NCBI GenBank assembly: GCA_963555705.1 | Contig: OY743181.1 | Span: 31,624,513-31,688,512 of the forward strand | Length of the DNA: 64,000 nt | Reading direction: 5' to 3' | Source: Ligustrum vulgare | Taxonomy: Eukaryota; Streptophyta; Magnoliopsida; Lamiales; Oleaceae | Part shown: positions 48,236 to 60,226 of the stretch, in pieces | How positions within the stretch are numbered: position 1 is the first letter of the stretch | Layout of the letters: each line of letters opens with the position of its first letter | The notes under the pieces: model-generated | The model's database searches: none | Told to the model about the DNA's origin: nothing | Seen by the model: the letters and a program-made list of their open reading frames with translations, nothing else | Made by a program: the position numbers and the translations under genes

Positions 48236-49122
48236 AACGATACAAATTTTCTCTTTTATTCTAAGCTAATCAGATTGGAGTGTTGGTATAAAAAAAATGA
48301 AGGTTCAAAGAATTCCAAGAAAATTCAAGAACAACCCCATCAAAAAATCTTGATTCTTATTCACAGTAAACTCTGATCTTAAAAATATCCAAAATTGCTG
48401 CTATATGGGATTGATCAAAAAATTTTAAACAAACAGATCAATACCGACTTTCAGACGTTTTAAGCTTGATCTTGATATGATTAAAAATACTGGAGAAGAG
48501 AAAATCCGTTGGCTGAGAATTTGGTGCCAAACGAAGAAGGAATAAAACCGACACAATCAATTAGTGAAAGTAAACGAAAAGGGTGGCTGATTTCCGAATT
48601 GAAATATGGATTACTGATTTCAAAAAATTCAGTGTGTGTCAATGGAGAGACGGTGGGGGTTCGAGGGTCTCCTCTGAGAATAGTTAATTCAGTGTGTAGT
48701 CACCTACTTTGAAAGTGTGACAATAAGATTGATTAGATTTGGTGCGATGAAATGAGAACAATTTGTATATTTGTAGTTACAAAGGAATTTTGAGGGAGGA
48801 AATGTCACTCACATTATTGCTTTCCTCCAGATTGACATAACATATTGTCTATAATTTGTGTTCTCTGCAGGTTGCGCTATCTAAAGTCGAGTTGAAGAAG
48901 GAAAAAGGTAAGAAGCAAAGGCTTTTTGATTGATAGTAAGCAAATCGAGATTGAAAACCAGCAATAACGTAATGATTTTATCTCTTGTAGTAGATCTGTC
49001 TAGTCGAAGATCTTTATGTTATGGTATATTATATATTGGAGCATTGCTTCTCAAAATCAACTCTTGTTGAATTATCCTTTTGTGATGTCAACAGATGATG
49101 CCTAAAAATATTCCTATAAGTA

Positions 49123-49516
49123 GATCACCTAATGACCTTTGCAAATGATTTTTGGGAATGTGATGTGGAGTAGTAGGAATATAGCTAGAACATTGATAAC
49201 CTATACATTATGATCACCTAATGACCTTTGCAAATGATTTTTTGGGAATGTGATGTTGAGTAGTAGGAATATAGCTAGAACATTGATAACTTATACATTA
49301 TGATCACCTGATGACCTTTGCAAATGATTTTTTGGGAACGTGATGTTGAATAGTAGGAATATAGCTAGAACATTGATAGCCTATACATTATGATCACTAA
49401 ATGACCTTTGCAAATGATTTTTTGGGAATGTGATGTTGAGTAGTAGGAATATAGCTAGAACATTGATAACCTATACATTATGATCACCTAATGACCTTTG
49501 CAAATGATTTTTGGGA
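49123..49516. repeat. 90-base tandem repeat, 4.4 copies
   Basis: Units start GATCACCTAATGACC at 49123, 49212, 49302, 49392 and 49482. The first is 89 bases and the others 90. They are nearly identical (a few substitutions), and the last is cut after about 35 bases. It lies inside the Harbinger element upstream of ORF1. Confidence 0.95.
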
Positions 49517-49759
49517 CACACTCATATATGAACCCTTATTCGAAGGGATTTTTATGTCAATTCCAATGACGGGATAATATCTAATAAAAATGAACACAAT
49601 ATACATTAGTAATATTGTGATTTTTTTTGTACCCATGTAGTAGTCAATTTTACTATTTAAATTTCATTACAAGTTACATATTATTCATAGAATTGATTTG
49701 TGTGAAGAACATGGTGGTCACAAAGGTTCTACTACAACAACAATGCAATGATCCAATAC

Positions 49760-50704
49760 AAATGAGACTGCATTTATTCAACTTTGTTATGACTTCGTGA
49801 AAGCGGGAAAATTACAATGTTCTACATTCAAATCCGATGATTGGGGCAAGATCAATGATGAATTGCTTCGCATCAAAAATGAAGATTATGGAATACCACG
49901 ACTAAAAGGTAAATGGAACCGTCTGCGCATTACTCATCGGTAATTTTCTCAAATTATCGGGCATACTGGCGTCACATGGGATCCACATACGAATAAAGTA
50001 AATGCTCTAGAGGAATTTTGGGAACATTTTTATACGGTAATTCTTTCTCACATATTAGAACATGGTATATAATTCAATTTCATGCACATATAATATTAGT
50101 TGACATTGTTTGTTTACATTATTACAGCTAAACAAGACGGAGTACAAAATCATCAGGAGTAAGAGATGTCCACATTATGAAACACTTGGAGAGCTATTTG
50201 GCGGGACCACAGCAACAGGTGGACTGGGTAATCCCTCCACTTAACCTCCCCCTACATCGGATGAAGAACGAGAAATAGAGGATGCATTTCTGACCAACGA
50301 CGTGCATGTACGAGCTGAAAAAATTGATGATGATGAAATAGCAAAACTTGGTCGACGTCGTAAAGGAACCTAAGATCAGTAAATCGGATAAGTTCGAGGC
50401 TTGTATGCAGCAGTGGTCGTCCACAATGAGTGCAAGAAATGATGAAAGTGAACTGCGACAGGTTTACCTGAGAGAGAAGATTGCACGACTCCAAGGAAAA
50501 TCATCTGCTGGTACTAGTGATAATGAAGCAAGTAGCCAGGGTCCATTTTCTCAATCAATTTGCATGAAAATCCTTAACAACATGGAAGGATTAAGTAATG
50601 AGATGTATGTGAAAGCCATGAAGGTTTTCAAGGATCAACATTTTAGGCAGCAATTTGTGATGGTGCCTGAAGTTAGGAGGATGCCTGTGCTAGAGCTCCC
50701 GTAG
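49760..50704 (+). pseudogene. Harbinger ORF1: Myb/SANT-like DNA-binding protein
   Basis: Exon 1 (about 49760-50036) reads 'AFIQLCYDFVKAGKLQCSTF', 'DWGKINDELL', 'KGKWNRLR' and 'TGVTWDPHTNKVNALEEFW', the trihelix/SANT-like domain of PIF/Harbinger partner proteins. The donor is at 50037 and the acceptor at 50127. Exon 2 continues 'KRCPHYETLGELFGGTTATG' to the C-terminal frame 50348-50704, which ends 'VPEVRRMPVLELP'. Stops near 49940 and 50243 break it. In intact elements this protein binds DNA and helps bring the transposase to the ends. Confidence 0.8.
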
Positions 50705-51922
50705 TCGTGTTAGCAGTTTATTTTATTTAGGATTTTGTTTGTGTGAGCAGTTTGTGTGTTTGAAGTTTTTTCGATTGGTCATGAATTATGTTATCCTTGT
50801 CGTTCTTATTGTTGGTGGTGAAAACTTTCTTAATTTATTTTCAACATTATGTTTTAGTAATGTGACGTGGGATCCTTATTGGAGTATGTAGTACTTCTTT
50901 TATTAATGTTTTGTGTTCACCACCTGTTTCATTAATTATTATCTATTTGGGATTCTGATTTGTGTATAGTACTTATTTTATTAATTTTTTGTGTTCACCA
51001 TCAAAATGAATAATGATTATGTTTGATTTGAGGAGGAAATGTCTGACTTGGAGTGCAGTTTTTCCGATGACTCAAGTGACGAAGATATATTTTCATTCAT
51101 ATAGGAAAATTTCGATTTATCTACAGACATGATGGGATGCCAGATATTAATAGCTTTGTCTGGAAGAGATTTCATCCACAAGACACCCCGTAGAACATCA
51201 ATACTGACGGGGAGGATGTACATTTATGAGATTTTAAATGGTCATCAAACTGTATGCTACAGTAATTTTCGAATGCAAAAGCACGTCTTTCAAATTTTCT
51301 GTGATACTTTGAAAGTAAAAGGTCTCTTGACAAATGGGAAGAAGGTGAGCGTCGAGGAAGGGGTAGCAACGTTTCTAATGATTATAGGGCACAGTACTCG
51401 TTACAGAATTGTTGGTGATAGATTTCAACATGGAAATCACACAATACACAAGTGGTTTAAGCGAGTCTTACATGTTGTTTGCCAGTTGGGCACTAAGTTA
51501 ATACGCCCGACAAACCAAGGGGTTGTGCATGAATGCATCTTGAAAAAGTATCCATACTTTAAGAATTGTATTTTTGCAATTGATGGGACACATGTGGCTG
51601 CTTGGGCACCGACATCGAGGCAGACAGCTTTTCAGGGAAGGAAACAAATGTGACACAAAATGTAATGCTAGCATGCGATTTCGACATGAAGTTCACATTT
51701 GTGTATGCCAGTTGGGAAGGTACAACTAATGACTCTCGAGTATTCATTGACGCTGTTACAAATCCCGCAAACGGATTTCCAATGCCACGCGAAGGTATAT
51801 TTGTAATATCATTTTTCATTTCACCTACTTTCTTGAATATCACGCAATTTCTATATTGATACTATGATAAATTATTTATTATTTATTTGGTAATTATTAA
51901 TGATAATAATTCGAATTTATTT

Positions 51923-54632
51923 TGCAGTGGAAGGACTTGGACACTGTCTCGATCAATGTGCCAATTAAAAAGTTTATAAATTGTTTACGTGAAATTTTAT
52001 GTTCAGTTGTTTATTTTAATTGTCAAGCTTGCCAATTTATATTTTCATTAAGTTAGTGGGAAACTGCATTTGAATTTGATATTGGGGGTAAGTTTAGAGG
52101 CATTTTGGGGATAAAAGAGAAGTTGTGGACTTAATTACCTATTTATGAGAGTTGGGGGACACTGATTGCAAATGACCTAAAATATATTCTGAAACCTAAT
52201 CCCTACCCCAAACACCTGATTCCCCCATCACTCTCACTCAACTTCTCCTCCCCTTCACCTCGACTCTCTCTCTCAACCCAAAACCGCCGCCCCTAGCCGG
52301 CGACCAGCACCACCTTGTCAACCACACCCATGGTAAGGCACCCCTCCCCGCTTTCTCTCTCTCTCTCGGAACTTCAAGTCGCACACTTGCCCATGATTTT
52401 AAAACACACACGACCTAATCAGCTGTTCGAACACAACCCAGGAAATTGTGTAATTGTATGTACGTAAATATTACATGTATATGTATAAATTTCAGATTTT
52501 TTAAGTTTATGTAGGTTAATTTTCAGATTTCAAAAACTGTAGATTTAAATTTGTTTCATTGAGATATTTTTTTTTTTAGTTTAACTTAGAGTTAAAGCTG
52601 AAATTTTCAATTCTGATGAAAAATGTATATACGTATGTCGTTCACAGTAAGTTTACAAATTTTGAAAAATGTTTTAATTTTGTTAATAGATATTTTTAGT
52701 TTAATGTTGAGACTATAGTTGTAATTTCCAGATTTGGGTAATACATATAGTTGTATGTATCTATATAATGACGTGAAATAATTGACAAAAATGGGTAAAT
52801 GAATTGATTTTATATGTGTGTATACAAGTAATTTTCAAAATCCCAGAAACTGTGTACTAATTTGGTTAATTGATGTTTTAAAATTGATTTCAGATTAAAA
52901 TGGTCAAATTTCATAATTGAGATTTTCAAGAGTTTAGGTTAATTTGATTGAATTTTAGTGTAGATTTCCATTTTAAAATTTGTTAATTTCAGATTTAAGA
53001 ATTTGGTTATTTTGGTTAATTTTAAAATTTAATTGAAATATTATTTGAGAAATTCAGATTTTATAATGATTAAAATGGTAAATTGATATTTGGTAAAGTT
53101 TGAGTTAAGTTAAATATTTTAGTTTGAGTTTGAATTAAAAGATGAGACTTTCTAACGTGGATTGAAAATTATCTCTTATTTTCGAATATGGTTTTATGTG
53201 TTTTGATTATTATGTAAAGTCACGCTTGGGTTAAATTGAAGTTTTAATCTCGGTTAACGTTTGATTATTATTAAAATGAATAACGAATGTGTTTGTGAAT
53301 TTAAAGTTATACTTTTTGACGAATGGAAATAATTAGGACTTTTGGTACATTGACGTTATGGGCAACCAAGATACTTCCACACACAATTTAAGACGGTAAA
53401 TACTAAGGACGTCAGGTAAGTAAACTTCCCCTATTTTATAAAAGTAGAATGTTTAATGTGGAATTAACGTGCTGAAATGATATTCCTGCAATTTACCTGC
53501 TTGTGATGAGTTCCATTGACTTTATATATGTTGTATATTTAAGAAACTGTTCAAGTATGCACGCTATCATGTCATTGCATCATCAAGCATGCATTGGCAT
53601 TGAAATTTGGGAAGTCAAATGTTTTTAATGAAAGGAATGTGTCAAGGTGCAAATTTGTTCAAAATTTATGTATCCCAAGTTTTTAAAAGAATGGATGTAC
53701 TTCTAAGTCTTGAAAGATGCGCGGGGGAAATGAGGCGCGGGGGACCGGCGTACCTGAATGTAATGAGCCGTGTTGCGGTGGAATGAAGTGAATGAGCCGC
53801 TTTGAGGTGGAATAAATGTTAACTGCTTTGCGGTTTTACTTGTAAATGTAATCTGGTTCCAAATAAGAATTGCCCACTGTTATCTGATTGACTAGAAGTT
53901 ACATCAAGTGAGCTCACGATGTAAATGAAGTAAAGTTTGGAAACGTTAAAAGAAAGTTTGAAAAGTTTGAAAGTTGTGAAAGATTAAAGTGAATGGGGAT
54001 ACATATTTCAAAATTTTAAAGTATTTCATGTCATAAGCATGCATCACGTGCATAAGTTTACACACTGAGCTTTAGCTCACCCAATCCCTCCCCAATATTT
54101 CAGGTTATCAAAGTTAGATGATATGAGGATAGAGCATTTGATGGCAGACTCGCACAATACCACGATTTCTCACTTCAAATAAAGTTTGAATTGGAAATTC
54201 ATAAATATTTTTAGTTATTTATTTAGTTCATTCTTTTAATTGTTTATTGAACTTGATAAGTTATTTATCTCTTTAGTAGTTTATCAATCCTCCATTTAGT
54301 TAAATGGAGCTCATGGTTTAAATTTAATTATGTCGAGGAGTTTGGATTAATTTTGAATTATTGTAGAAGGTTGGATGTTGAATGAGTTGTGTTTGATGAT
54401 TTAAATTATTATGAGATTCCTCTATAGGTTGTTTAAGTCCAATTTATAGAGGAGACTCTGCCGAATTTTTTGTAGAATTTTATAATAGATAAGTGAAAAT
54501 GTTGAGGTTTTAAATGATTTATTGCCTTATGTAAGTAAAGAAATGTTAATGTTTGAAATGTTTTATTTCCGCATTTAAAGTGAAAGGAAGTTAACATGCC
54601 TAGGTTTAAGATTTTAAACTTGGGGTGTTACA
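51923..54632 (+). repeat. Solo Tekay-type LTR in the transposase intron
   Basis: TGCAGTGGAAGGACTTGGAC at the start and CTTGGGGTGTTACA at the end, 2.71 kb. It is the same family as 2750-5451. No internal region, PBS or second LTR is present. Flanks are TTATT/TATTT on the left and ATATT on the right, a poor target duplication in AT-rich intron, so the left border may be off by one or two bases. Confidence 0.85.
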
Positions 54633-55039
54633 ATATTATATTACTTTCTACATCTTTTAGGAATATATGCTTCACACATGACGTTAAATCGTATTATTTT
54701 ATAATTGTATATGAATGGTACCTAGTTAATGCTGGTTACCCAAACATTCCTGGTTTTCTTGCCCCATATCGAGGACGCCGCTATCATCGACGTGACTATG
54801 CTGGGAGAGGAAGACTGGGAGGAAAGGATGAGTTATTCAATTACCGACACTCCTCGTGTCGTAACATAATCGAGCGTTGTATTGGAGTGTTGAAGGCCAG
54901 GTTCCCTATTCTGAAGTTAATTAACAATTTTCCTCTTATTAGGCAAAGATACATCCCTACTGCGTGTTGCACAATACATAAATTCATTCGTCAAGAACAC
55001 ACATTAGACGAGTTGTTCACAGAATATTCATTGGAGAAT

Positions 55040-56725
55040 ATGATTGTTCGCTCAAAATAGTGTACCGCAAGCGCACGGGTCGCGTACAAGTAATAAGGTG
55101 GACTTTTTGAGTCCGGATTTTCGATCCCATGAGGAATGTATACTCTATTATACTCAAATTAATTTAATCTTAACAAATGAAACACACAATTAATAAGATG
55201 GATTTTTGACAATTCTAAATTAACGAAACTAATGTTAAACCAAATTAAAATAAGGAAAATGAAAGATAAAATAGTTGGGATTCATGATTTCACTTAACTC
55301 TTACTTAAGTAATTTCTCAACACATGCAAATTAATAAATTACTCATTTACAATATTAGACCCGATTTTTCAAGTTTAGCTAATTACCTTTTTCGAGTGAA
55401 ATTAACTCTAATCAATTGGTTTAACCAACTATATCTCTGTGTCGATTAAGGCTCAATCAATTGCATTAACTCTTTGTGAAAATAGTTCAATGGAGCATCT
55501 AGGGTTTAAGGTATATCTCTATCCTTAACAAGAACCTAGAGCATTTGTTATTTGGTCTAAAATGCATAATATCTCTCGATTATCATACACTTCACAAAAT
55601 ATATATTTGGTGATCAATCAAACACATGGAATAATTTCAATAACAAACACACATGAAATAAACTCAACATTAATAAACAAACATTAAAATTACTTAAACT
55701 AAGTTAAGCTACATCAATCATCCCAACATAAAACAACTAGCTCATTGTATAAATATTGCACAAAAGTTGAGGTTTACAAAAATACATAACAAAATATAGA
55801 AACCAAAGATTAAAAATACAAGATAATGAAATAAATCACTTCCATTGATTTTTTGTCCCAAAATTCCTTGAACTTTGATTTGTATTTCCACTTGACTACT
55901 TGCTTCTTTGATCCAATGGGTGCTAGCAACTTGAAATGAAAAATAAACTACAAACTAAATTAAAAACAAAGCAAAAACAAAGAAAAGAAAAGAAGAAGAA
56001 GAAGAAAAGTGGGAGAAGAGGCTAGGGTTTTTTGAGATAAAAATTGGGAATTTTTGGTGTTAAGAAATGAGATTATTTATACTCCAAAAAATTAGACCTA
56101 AAATGGTCCAAAAAAGCGCATCCAATTCGAGCCAAACCCAACCTTAATTTAAAATAATAAAAACAAAAAATTAAAATCGGAACTGGGTAGAAAATTGCCC
56201 ACGCGATCGCGTGGACAATAGCAAAACAAGCTGTTGAAAAATAATGGGCGCTCAGCGAGCACCCATTATTCATGGCATGGGCAAAAGCCCATGCCTATAT
56301 ATTATATATATTATAATATATATATATTTTTTGTCTTTTATGATTTTGTCTTTTTTTTTTTTCCTTTTTCTTTAAACTATTTGCAATCAAAGTCCTCATC
56401 TTCTAGTCTTCTTCAATTTAGTACTCGAATTTTAACTTTTATTACAAATATGCTCCAGAATTATTTGTATCTTTAGTCCTCCAACTTTATGAGATGTTCC
56501 AATTGAGTCCCCAAACTTTTGATTTCTTTCAATTAGGTCATTGGACATCAAATTTGCTCCTCTTTTAGCTCAATTGCACTCCAATCTTGTCCATTTTCTT
56601 TCCAATTGAGGTTGTACCTAATTGTACAAGATAAACACAATTTATAAGTAAAAATTCGCTCAATTTTTCAATTAAATTATCGATTTAAAAGCAAAATAAG
56701 TGTGTAAAACACACTTATCAATGAT
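55040..56725 (-). mobile_element. Solo Tat-like LTR with perfect TSD in the transposase
   Basis: LTR 55045-56720 (1676 bases). On the minus strand it starts TGATAAGTGTG and ends GAGCGAACA. It is flanked by ATGAT at 55040-55044 and 56721-56725. Removal of the LTR and one ATGAT restores the transposase reading frame. It includes a GCGATCGC palindrome near 56200. Confidence 0.93.
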
Positions 56726-57257
56726 TTTTTATGATGTGCCTGAATCAAGTGATGCTCGAGAACCCATACAGTTTGATGCGAGTCAAACAGCTCAAATGGG
56801 ACAAGTGCGCGAAGAAATTGCTAATCAAATGTGGATTGATTACTCCACAAGGTCAAGATGACTTTTAAATTTATTTTGTTTAGTCAAACTCTATATGAGT
56901 AATTTGAGTTACATGGAATGTGGAAGTAATTTGGACTTGAACATTAAGTTGTTAATTTCTTATAATATTTCTTGGAGTTCAACATTAATGACATTATTAA
57001 TTAGTCCAAAAAAATAATTAACCAATATAGATTGTTTAATTTAATCCACAAGCAAATTCATTGAAAATAGTATAAGTAGTAATCTGCAAAATTTCAAACA
57101 GAACGTGTTTTTCAACTTTTCATTTTCAGAAATACTTTTCAAAAATGACAAAGCAAACGCGTTTTCAGCAACTTTGAAAACAAAAATAAAAACAGGAAAC
57201 ACAAAACATTTTCCAAAATGAAAATACAAAATAAAATATAAACAGAACGGGCCCTTA

Positions 57258-57700
57258 GAGTTTGAGATTGGAGAGAAAGTGTTCTTGAAAGTAGCTTCTA
57301 TGAGGGTACTTTTCGTTTCGGAAAGAGAGGAAAATTAAGGCCTCGTCTCATCGGACCATTTGAAATATTAGAGCAAGTAGGGAACGTGGCTTATCGTTTG
57401 GCTTGCCATCAGAACTTGCAGTTGTTCACAATATTTTTCATGTTTCCCTATTGAGAAAGTATGTTCATGATCCTAAACATGTAGGGAATTATCAATCTAT
57501 TGCAGTTCAGAAAGATTTGTCTTATGAGGAGGTACATATATGCCTAGTAGAGAGAAAAGTCCATGTCTTAAGAAACAAAGAGATTCCTTTAGTCAAAGTT
57601 TAGTGGGGTAGACACAATAGTGATAAGGCTATTTGGGAAAAGGAAGAGGAGATCCTAGCCAAGTATCCAGAAATTATAGATCAAGTAAGTTTAATTTCGA
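57258..57700 (+). pseudogene. Integrase end and chromodomain, right part
   Basis: Resumes the frame cut at 47655: 'EFEIGEKVFLKVASMRV', 'GKLRPRLIGPFEILEQVGN', then (57403-57603) 'ELAVVHNIFHVSLLRKYVHD' and 'DLSYEEVHICLVERKVHVLR'. A chromodomain tail follows ('KAIWEKEEEILAKYPEI') with one stop. One frame shift lies near 57400. Confidence 0.88.
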
Positions 57701-58899
57701 GGACGAAATTATTTTATGGGGGTAAGGTTGTAGCGACCAAGAAATTTTCACGTGTTAAATAATTGTTTTAAATTATGAAAACGTGCCCCTACGATCTCAC
57801 CCATTTTTTATTTAAAGTTATGACGTATCGTCTAGTTGAGTCGAGAAATATCGAGTCCAATTCAATTTTAAATAAATTTCGAGTTTCTAAAATTATATTA
57901 TTTTATTATTTTATTTATTTTATTCTTTTCAAAATCATTTTAAATTCCAAATTTTGTTAAGCACATTTTATCAGATTCATTTTCCGACTCAGTTGAATTC
58001 ACGCTTATTATTTTCTCGATTTCCATTTCTTGTGTATCAAGATGTCCATAATATCCAATCAAGGCATACCTCCACCAACTTCCACCAGCCACATCTAATT
58101 CCATACCCTAGCTCTCACTTCACCTCAACCCACTCCCTATACATTATCAGACTTCCCCTCTCTCTGCACAAACCAACTCTGTTCCAGCATCTCCAGTGGT
58201 AAGCTTCTACCGGCCACAATGCATCAACACCACCATTTTTGTCCATTTCAACAACCACCAAATCTGCCATATCCAACCTTCCATCATCTGCATACTTTCA
58301 TCACGATCGAACCACCATCAAGCATCATCGCTGCCTCTACCACCGGACAACACCAGCCCACTGCCAAGACAGACCAACCTCAAGCTACCCATTTCACCAT
58401 CACCACGCGCAGACCACCGTGTGCCCACTACACCACCACAATACTCCACAATCACCACCCATTTCCGTCGCCTGGACCACCAGCCCCTTCACCGCCTCCA
58501 CTGCCCAACTCCAAGTCCCCATCAATCAGCCCCAAAATCAAACCATAAACCCAAGAAGCAAAAGAAAATCGACCGCTGAAATACTCGCCTGAAAAGTCAT
58601 GACCGAACCTCTGTTTTTCCTCAAACTTCACACCCAAAATCGCCCAAGAACCCTTTTCTGTCCAACCCTCACACTCGCCCTTTCCCATCGCCGCCACGTG
58701 ACGACGAAGATGTCGCCGGCAGCAGCCCAGACCGAAGCCCTTCTTCCCGTCGCACCTCTTTCCCTCTCTCCTATGCGTAACAACCAGAGAGAGAGAGAAT
58801 GTGAATTGGTTTTTAATAATTTGGTTTTTGAAAATTACCTCACCAGTCCCCAGCCTTCTAATATGATTTTATTACAGTACCAAATTTTGCTGATTATTT

Positions 58900-59290
58900 A
58901 ATTCAGCCCTTCAGTTCCTAAAATGTTTATTTCAGTCCCTAATCCCTAGTAAATTTGCGTAAATCAGTCCCCAATCCTTAAACCTTATCATTCTAGCCAC
59001 AAGTGTTGAAGTTGTCTATTTGAGCCCCCAAGTTTTTAAAGTTATATAATTCAGTCCTTTTTTGTTTTAAAACTAATCATTTCAGTCCCTTTAGTTTTTA
59101 AATAGTTTTAAACAGTCCTTTCATTTTAAAAATAAATTATTTCAACCCCTACAGTTTAATATCCATTTTGAGCTTCAATCCAAGTTTTGAAAAGTTCCAT
59201 TTTAGTGTCCAAAGTTTAAAAGTATTCATTTTAGTACCCAACTTTCAAATCAGCAATTTCAGTCCCTAAATTTTAAATTATCATTTTTAA
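58900..59290. repeat. Phased TTCAGTCCCT array in the LTR
   Basis: About a dozen diverged copies of (T)TTCAGTCCCTA-like phrases spaced roughly 25-40 bases apart, for example near 58931, 58965, 59050, 59092, 59114 and 59267. Single similar phrases occur in the Tekay LTR near 5205 and in 38080-38190. Confidence 0.7.
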
Positions 59291-59611
59291 AATATAAATT
59301 TCAAAAGACTAATTTAACTTATTTTTCTATTTGGCTAGACGAGGAGTACGGAGATTTAAAAGATTGAAGTAATTCCCACTCAACCACAGTCGTTAAGTTT
59401 AAGGTAAACTCACCCCTATTAATTGATTTAAATTATGTTTGCATGTGAATGTGTATGTTATGTGATTTATGTGAAAGTTATTTTCATGAAATGAGACGAA
59501 AATATATTTCTTGGGAAATATTTATGTTGTTATGCTTGTCATAACTTATATGCTTTTATGCATGAGAAAGAAGAGAATATCTTGCAAGATAAATGATGAT
59601 GTTATGCATAA

Positions 59612-59830
59612 CTTATGTGCCTTAAGTGCACGAGAAGAGATCTACCAACAGCTGATGATTTTAAAGAGCCTATGATTTTCAAAGAGAAGTTATGTGCTTT
59701 AATGCACGAGAAGAGATCTACCCACACCCGATGATTTTAAAGAGCCTATGATTTTCAAAGAGAAGCCATGTGCTTAATGCACGAGAAGAGATCTACCCAC
59801 ACCCTATGATTTCTAAAGAGCCTGCATTTA
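59612..59830. repeat. 75-base tandem repeat, three copies, in the LTR
   Basis: The anchor CACGAGAAGAGATCTACC recurs at 59629, 59705 and 59780. Between anchors lies 'gatgattttaaagagcctat'. Divergence between units is small. Confidence 0.9.
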
Positions 59831-60226
59831 TGTATTCAATTATAATGTAGATTAATTAATTAGCGATGAGTCTACTGAGTATTTCTATAAAATGCACATT
59901 CCTATTTTAACAATATTTATAGATTTTGGAGAAGGTGGCAAGTGATGGACGATGATGACAATAGTCATTAAATGATTGAAAATCTTATTTTGATCCGTAT
60001 TTCCAAACATTGGATATTTTTGAGATTTTCGATTATTTGAGAATTTATGACATTGTCAAATGTTTTGTAATATTAATGGTTCGATTTCTCATTTTGAATT
60101 ATTTCATAAATGTTTGCAAATTTTATCGACCATTAGAGTTTATTTAATGTTGCCAAAAATGAATTTCAGATATTTCTTCCTCTAAAATATTATTTTAAAG
60201 TTTAGACCAGACGATGACGTGGTTGT

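Larger units (their letters stand above)
51039..56861 (+). pseudogene. Harbinger DDE transposase, broken by two solo LTRs
   Basis: Exon 1 is 51039-51794: 'MSDLECSFSDDSS', a stop near 51102, then the helix-turn-helix and 'IFAIDGTHVAAWAP' with the first catalytic D. A one-base loss near 51645 shifts to the frame with 'LACDFDMKFTFVYASWEGTT', which holds the second D. The intron holds a 2.7 kb solo LTR (51923-54632). Exon 2 (about 54718 on) has 'NAGYPNIPGFLAPYRG' and 'NIIERCIGVLKARFPIL' with the catalytic E. It is split at 55044 by a solo Tat-like LTR and continues in frame at 56726 to TGA at 56861. All three catalytic residues remain, but the gene cannot make a protein. Confidence 0.85.
47656..57254 (+). 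mobile_element. Autonomous-type PIF/Harbinger element, 9.6 kb with nested LTRs
   Basis: Left end GCCCCTGTTCTCTTTACTG and (complement of the right end) GGGCCCGTTCTGTTTATATT, flanked by TTA at 47653-47655 and 57255-57257. It carries both standard genes in the same direction: a Myb/SANT-like ORF (49760-50704) and a DDE transposase (51039-56861). Without the two solo LTRs it would be about 5.2 kb, a normal size for the superfamily. Both genes are broken. Confidence 0.92.
57729..60226 (+). repeat. 3' LTR of the + strand Tekay-type element (truncated)
   Basis: Starts TGTAGCGACCAAG after the polypurine tract (ATGGGGGTAAGG). It contains a C-rich leader-like block (58080-58790, source of several overlapping proline- and histidine-rich frames I do not accept), an array of 'TTCAGTCCCT' phrases (58900-59290) and a 75-base tandem repeat (59612-59830). 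It is cut at 60226 by the insertion of the Tat-like LTR. The end is outside the window. Confidence 0.75.

Noticed and set aside
49123..49516. CRISPR-like array
   Set aside because: The units are contiguous 90-base tandem repeats without unique spacers, in a plant transposon.
58196..58592. Three overlapping P/H/S/T-rich ORFs
   Set aside because: They overlap in all three frames within the C-rich leader of an LTR. That pattern reflects base composition, not coding.
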